Below, piece after piece: positions 5,540 to 6,919 of a stretch of 6,919 nucleotides of DNA. Source of the DNA: Bacteroidota bacterium (GTDB lineage: Bacteria; Bacteroidota; Bacteroidia; Bacteroidales; F082); contig NYYH01000063.1 in the NCBI GenBank assembly GCA_002686705.1, forward strand, positions 1-6,919, read 5' to 3'. The translations under genes were made by a program, and so were the position numbers. The first letter of the stretch is position 1. Every line of letters starts with the position of its first letter. The notes below the pieces were generated by a model, which was not told the origin of the DNA, searched no databases, and saw nothing but the letters and a program-made list of their open reading frames with translations.

Positions 5540-6919
5540 TTATTTTGCTTTTTTTAAGTTATGAATAATCTGGTGTGTACTCTGCCACCAGGTTGCAGGA
5601 TGATTATAGTTATTTTTCGCAGTAGGCCATCCAGTCCAGTAAGTAGTATCAAACGGAATAAGTTTTCTTGCTTGTGTTATAGGAATAAAGGGTAGGTCGT
5701 TCCAGTAATAGCCATAGGCTTCTACTACCATGTCAACCATACCAGGAGCATTCAGTGGCATTACACCTATTTTATCTGTAATTTCACCAAATTTTTTGGC
5801 ATTTTCATTATCCCATCTCACAAAGTTCATCCCAGCATGAGTGCTATCACCTATTGGACGGCTATATCGGATATTCATAGTATTCATTGATGCATAGGGT
5901 TCATTGATAGAACCACATTGTTGCCAACCCATACCAGCAGTGAAATCTCCAGCATGCTGATTAGCCCAAAAAGTGGCTCCAGCAACAGGACGATGTGTAG
6001 CGTTAACACCGTTTTTTCTGAATTGTTCCACCAAAACATCGGCAATTCTTCTTTTTTCGATATAACCTTCATGTGTCTTAATTTCAAAATCAAGAGTCTT
6101 ACCATTTTTCTGATAGAAACCATTGGAACCCTTTTTCCAACCATGAGCTTGTATGATTCGATGACCTTTTGAGGGATCACCACCTAATCCATGACCGTAC
6201 CCTGCTCCTACTATTCCGTCGATATATGGTGCCATGCCTCCATATTCAACAAACATAGTCTTTGAAGCAAAGGTTGTCCCCTCATAGGCCACATCAACGA
6301 TTTCCTGTCTGTTGATGAAAGATTCAAGTGCATGCCTCATACCAGCACTTCCCCATTGTTTGCTATGAGTATTAATGGCAAGGGTTCTAGCACATGGATC
6401 AAGCCAACTGTATGGCATATCATCCCACCATGCCTGGACATTTCTGTTCCGAGCTTTTATTGCTTCAAAAGCTCCAAGAGTGATGTCCATTATGCTATCC
6501 AAATTAGCTTTTGTCATGAGCATTGAACGTGTTTCTTCAGTGTTTGTTACCACCCACATCAGTTGTTCTGGCTCTGGCAAGGACATCCAACCACTCTTAG
6601 CACCCCACCAGTTATCATCACGGTCGTAAATGAATTCTGTCTCGGAAGCAGTACTCAACTTATAAGCTCCTGTACCAATAGGCCATCCTTTAGACTTATC
6701 ATAGAAGGCAAAAGTGTATGGATCTTTTCCTTTCCAGATATGTTCTGGCATAATGGTCACGCCTCCCCATATCTTTACTGAAAAATAGTCCAGCTGAAAT
6801 CTAGCATTAGCCTTTTTTAAATTGAATACAATAGTTCTTTTGTCCTGTTTTTTGACACTTTTAATCCACTGCTGCATTGCACCTGCATAATTCAAGCTCC
6901 CTGTTGAATCGTCGAGAAG
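5540..6919 (-). CDS. ABC transporter substrate-binding protein, family 5 (oligopeptide/oligosaccharide type), 5'-partial
   Basis: This is the extracytoplasmic binding protein that captures the ligand and delivers it to the permeases encoded next. The reading frame stays open to the window edge (LLDDSTGS precedes the first TTG at 6895), so the true start, signal peptide and roughly the first 100-200 residues lie outside; 459 residues are visible. Family-5 signatures (numbering of the visible fragment): a MPEHIW segment near 57-62, PIGTGAYKL near 80-88 followed by R/D-x-NWWG near 100-106, a helix-rich MRHALESFINRQEIV block where this family has its conserved R-x-A-x-x-x-A-I-D/N-R segment, and a lobe-I return with YASMNTMNIRYSRP. 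The C-terminus (YWTGWPTAKNN then TWWQ) resembles, from memory, sugar-binding members such as Thermotoga cello-oligosaccharide binders. I count 21 Trp. The gene ends TAA, about 9 nt before a terminator hairpin. Family call firm; ligand class is inference. Confidence 0.93.
   Translation of the reverse strand, partial: LLDDSTGSLNYAGAMQQWIKSVKKQDKRTIVFNLKKANARFQLDYFSVKIWGGVTIMPEHIWKGKDPYTFAFYDKSKGWPIGTGAYKLSTASETEFIYDRDDNWWGAKSGWMSLPEPEQLMWVVTNTEETRSMLMTKANLDSIMDITLGAFEAIKARNRNVQAWWDDMPYSWLDPCARTLAINTHSKQWGSAGMRHALESFINRQEIVDVAYEGTTFASKTMFVEYGGMAPYIDGIVGAGYGHGLGGDPSKGHRIIQAHGWKKGSNGFYQKNGKTLDFEIKTHEGYIEKRRIADVLVEQFRKNGVNATHRPVAGATFWANQHAGDFTAGMGWQQCGSINEPYASMNTMNIRYSRPIGDSTHAGMNFVRWDNENAKKFGEITDKIGVMPLNAPGMVDMVVEAYGYYWNDLPFIPITQARKLIPFDTTYWTGWPTAKNNYNHPATWWQSTHQIIHNLKKAK

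Noticed and set aside
5884..6183. A 99-codon open frame on the minus strand inside the binding-protein gene.
   Set aside because: It overlaps a strongly supported family-5 protein in another frame and shows no domain-like composition.
1769..6781. Plus-strand open frames of 64-84 codons opposite the transporter genes (for example 2358-2588, 3309-3554, 6375-6629).
   Set aside because: All lie antisense to well-supported genes, have no ribosome site or recognisable motif, and look like shadows.
6893..6895. TTG as the start codon of the binding-protein gene.
   Set aside because: The frame is open upstream to the window edge with family-like sequence, and the protein lacks its signal peptide and N-terminal lobe, so the start is outside the window.
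1..6919. Search for CRISPR repeats, insertion sequences, tRNA or rRNA genes, and defence or phage genes.
   Set aside because: Nothing was found; the window is continuously coding with one transport and metabolism cluster.

Overview
The window is a single, tightly packed, one-direction gene cluster. Every convincing gene lies on the minus strand, so transcription runs from position 6919 towards position 1. In transcription order it holds: the C-terminal ~459 residues of a family-5 (oligopeptide/oligosaccharide type) ABC solute-binding protein (5' end outside the window), two DppB/DppC-type permeases, two DppD/DppF-type ATPases, a phytanoyl-CoA dioxygenase-like Fe(II)/2-oxoglutarate oxygenase, and a Gfo/Idh/MocA-family NAD(P)-dependent oxidoreductase whose C-terminus appears to be broken by a frameshift at the window edge.

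Layout: 6919-5540 binding protein; 5531-5504 a strong intrinsic terminator/attenuator just 8 nt before the next start codon; 5495-4488 permease B; 4484-3606 permease C (GTG start); 3598-2636 ATPase D; 2632-1766 ATPase F; 1733-897 dioxygenase, preceded by the one clear Shine-Dalgarno sequence visible; 842-12 oxidoreductase. Gaps inside the transporter block are 3-7 nt, typical of a translationally coupled operon. The 32-nt and 54-nt gaps before the two enzymes still fit one transcript. No stretch over 300 bases lacks a gene, and I see no RNA gene, mobile element or CRISPR array.

Interpretation: the five transporter proteins form a complete importer (one binding protein, two permeases, two ATPases). 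The C-terminus of the binding protein (a YWTGWP block followed by a Trp-Trp pair) and its high tryptophan content resemble my recollection of the oligosaccharide-binding branch of this family more than classic peptide binders. Together with an Fe(II)/2OG oxygenase and a sugar- or cyclitol-type dehydrogenase, this suggests uptake and oxidative processing of a carbohydrate, cyclitol or similar small organic compound. The substrate cannot be read from sequence.

Organism: an AT-rich bacterium; the gene style fits an uncultivated, perhaps marine, heterotroph. I cannot name the phylum with confidence. Mostly absent Shine-Dalgarno motifs and a possible single-base frameshift at the edge are also compatible with a metagenomic contig.
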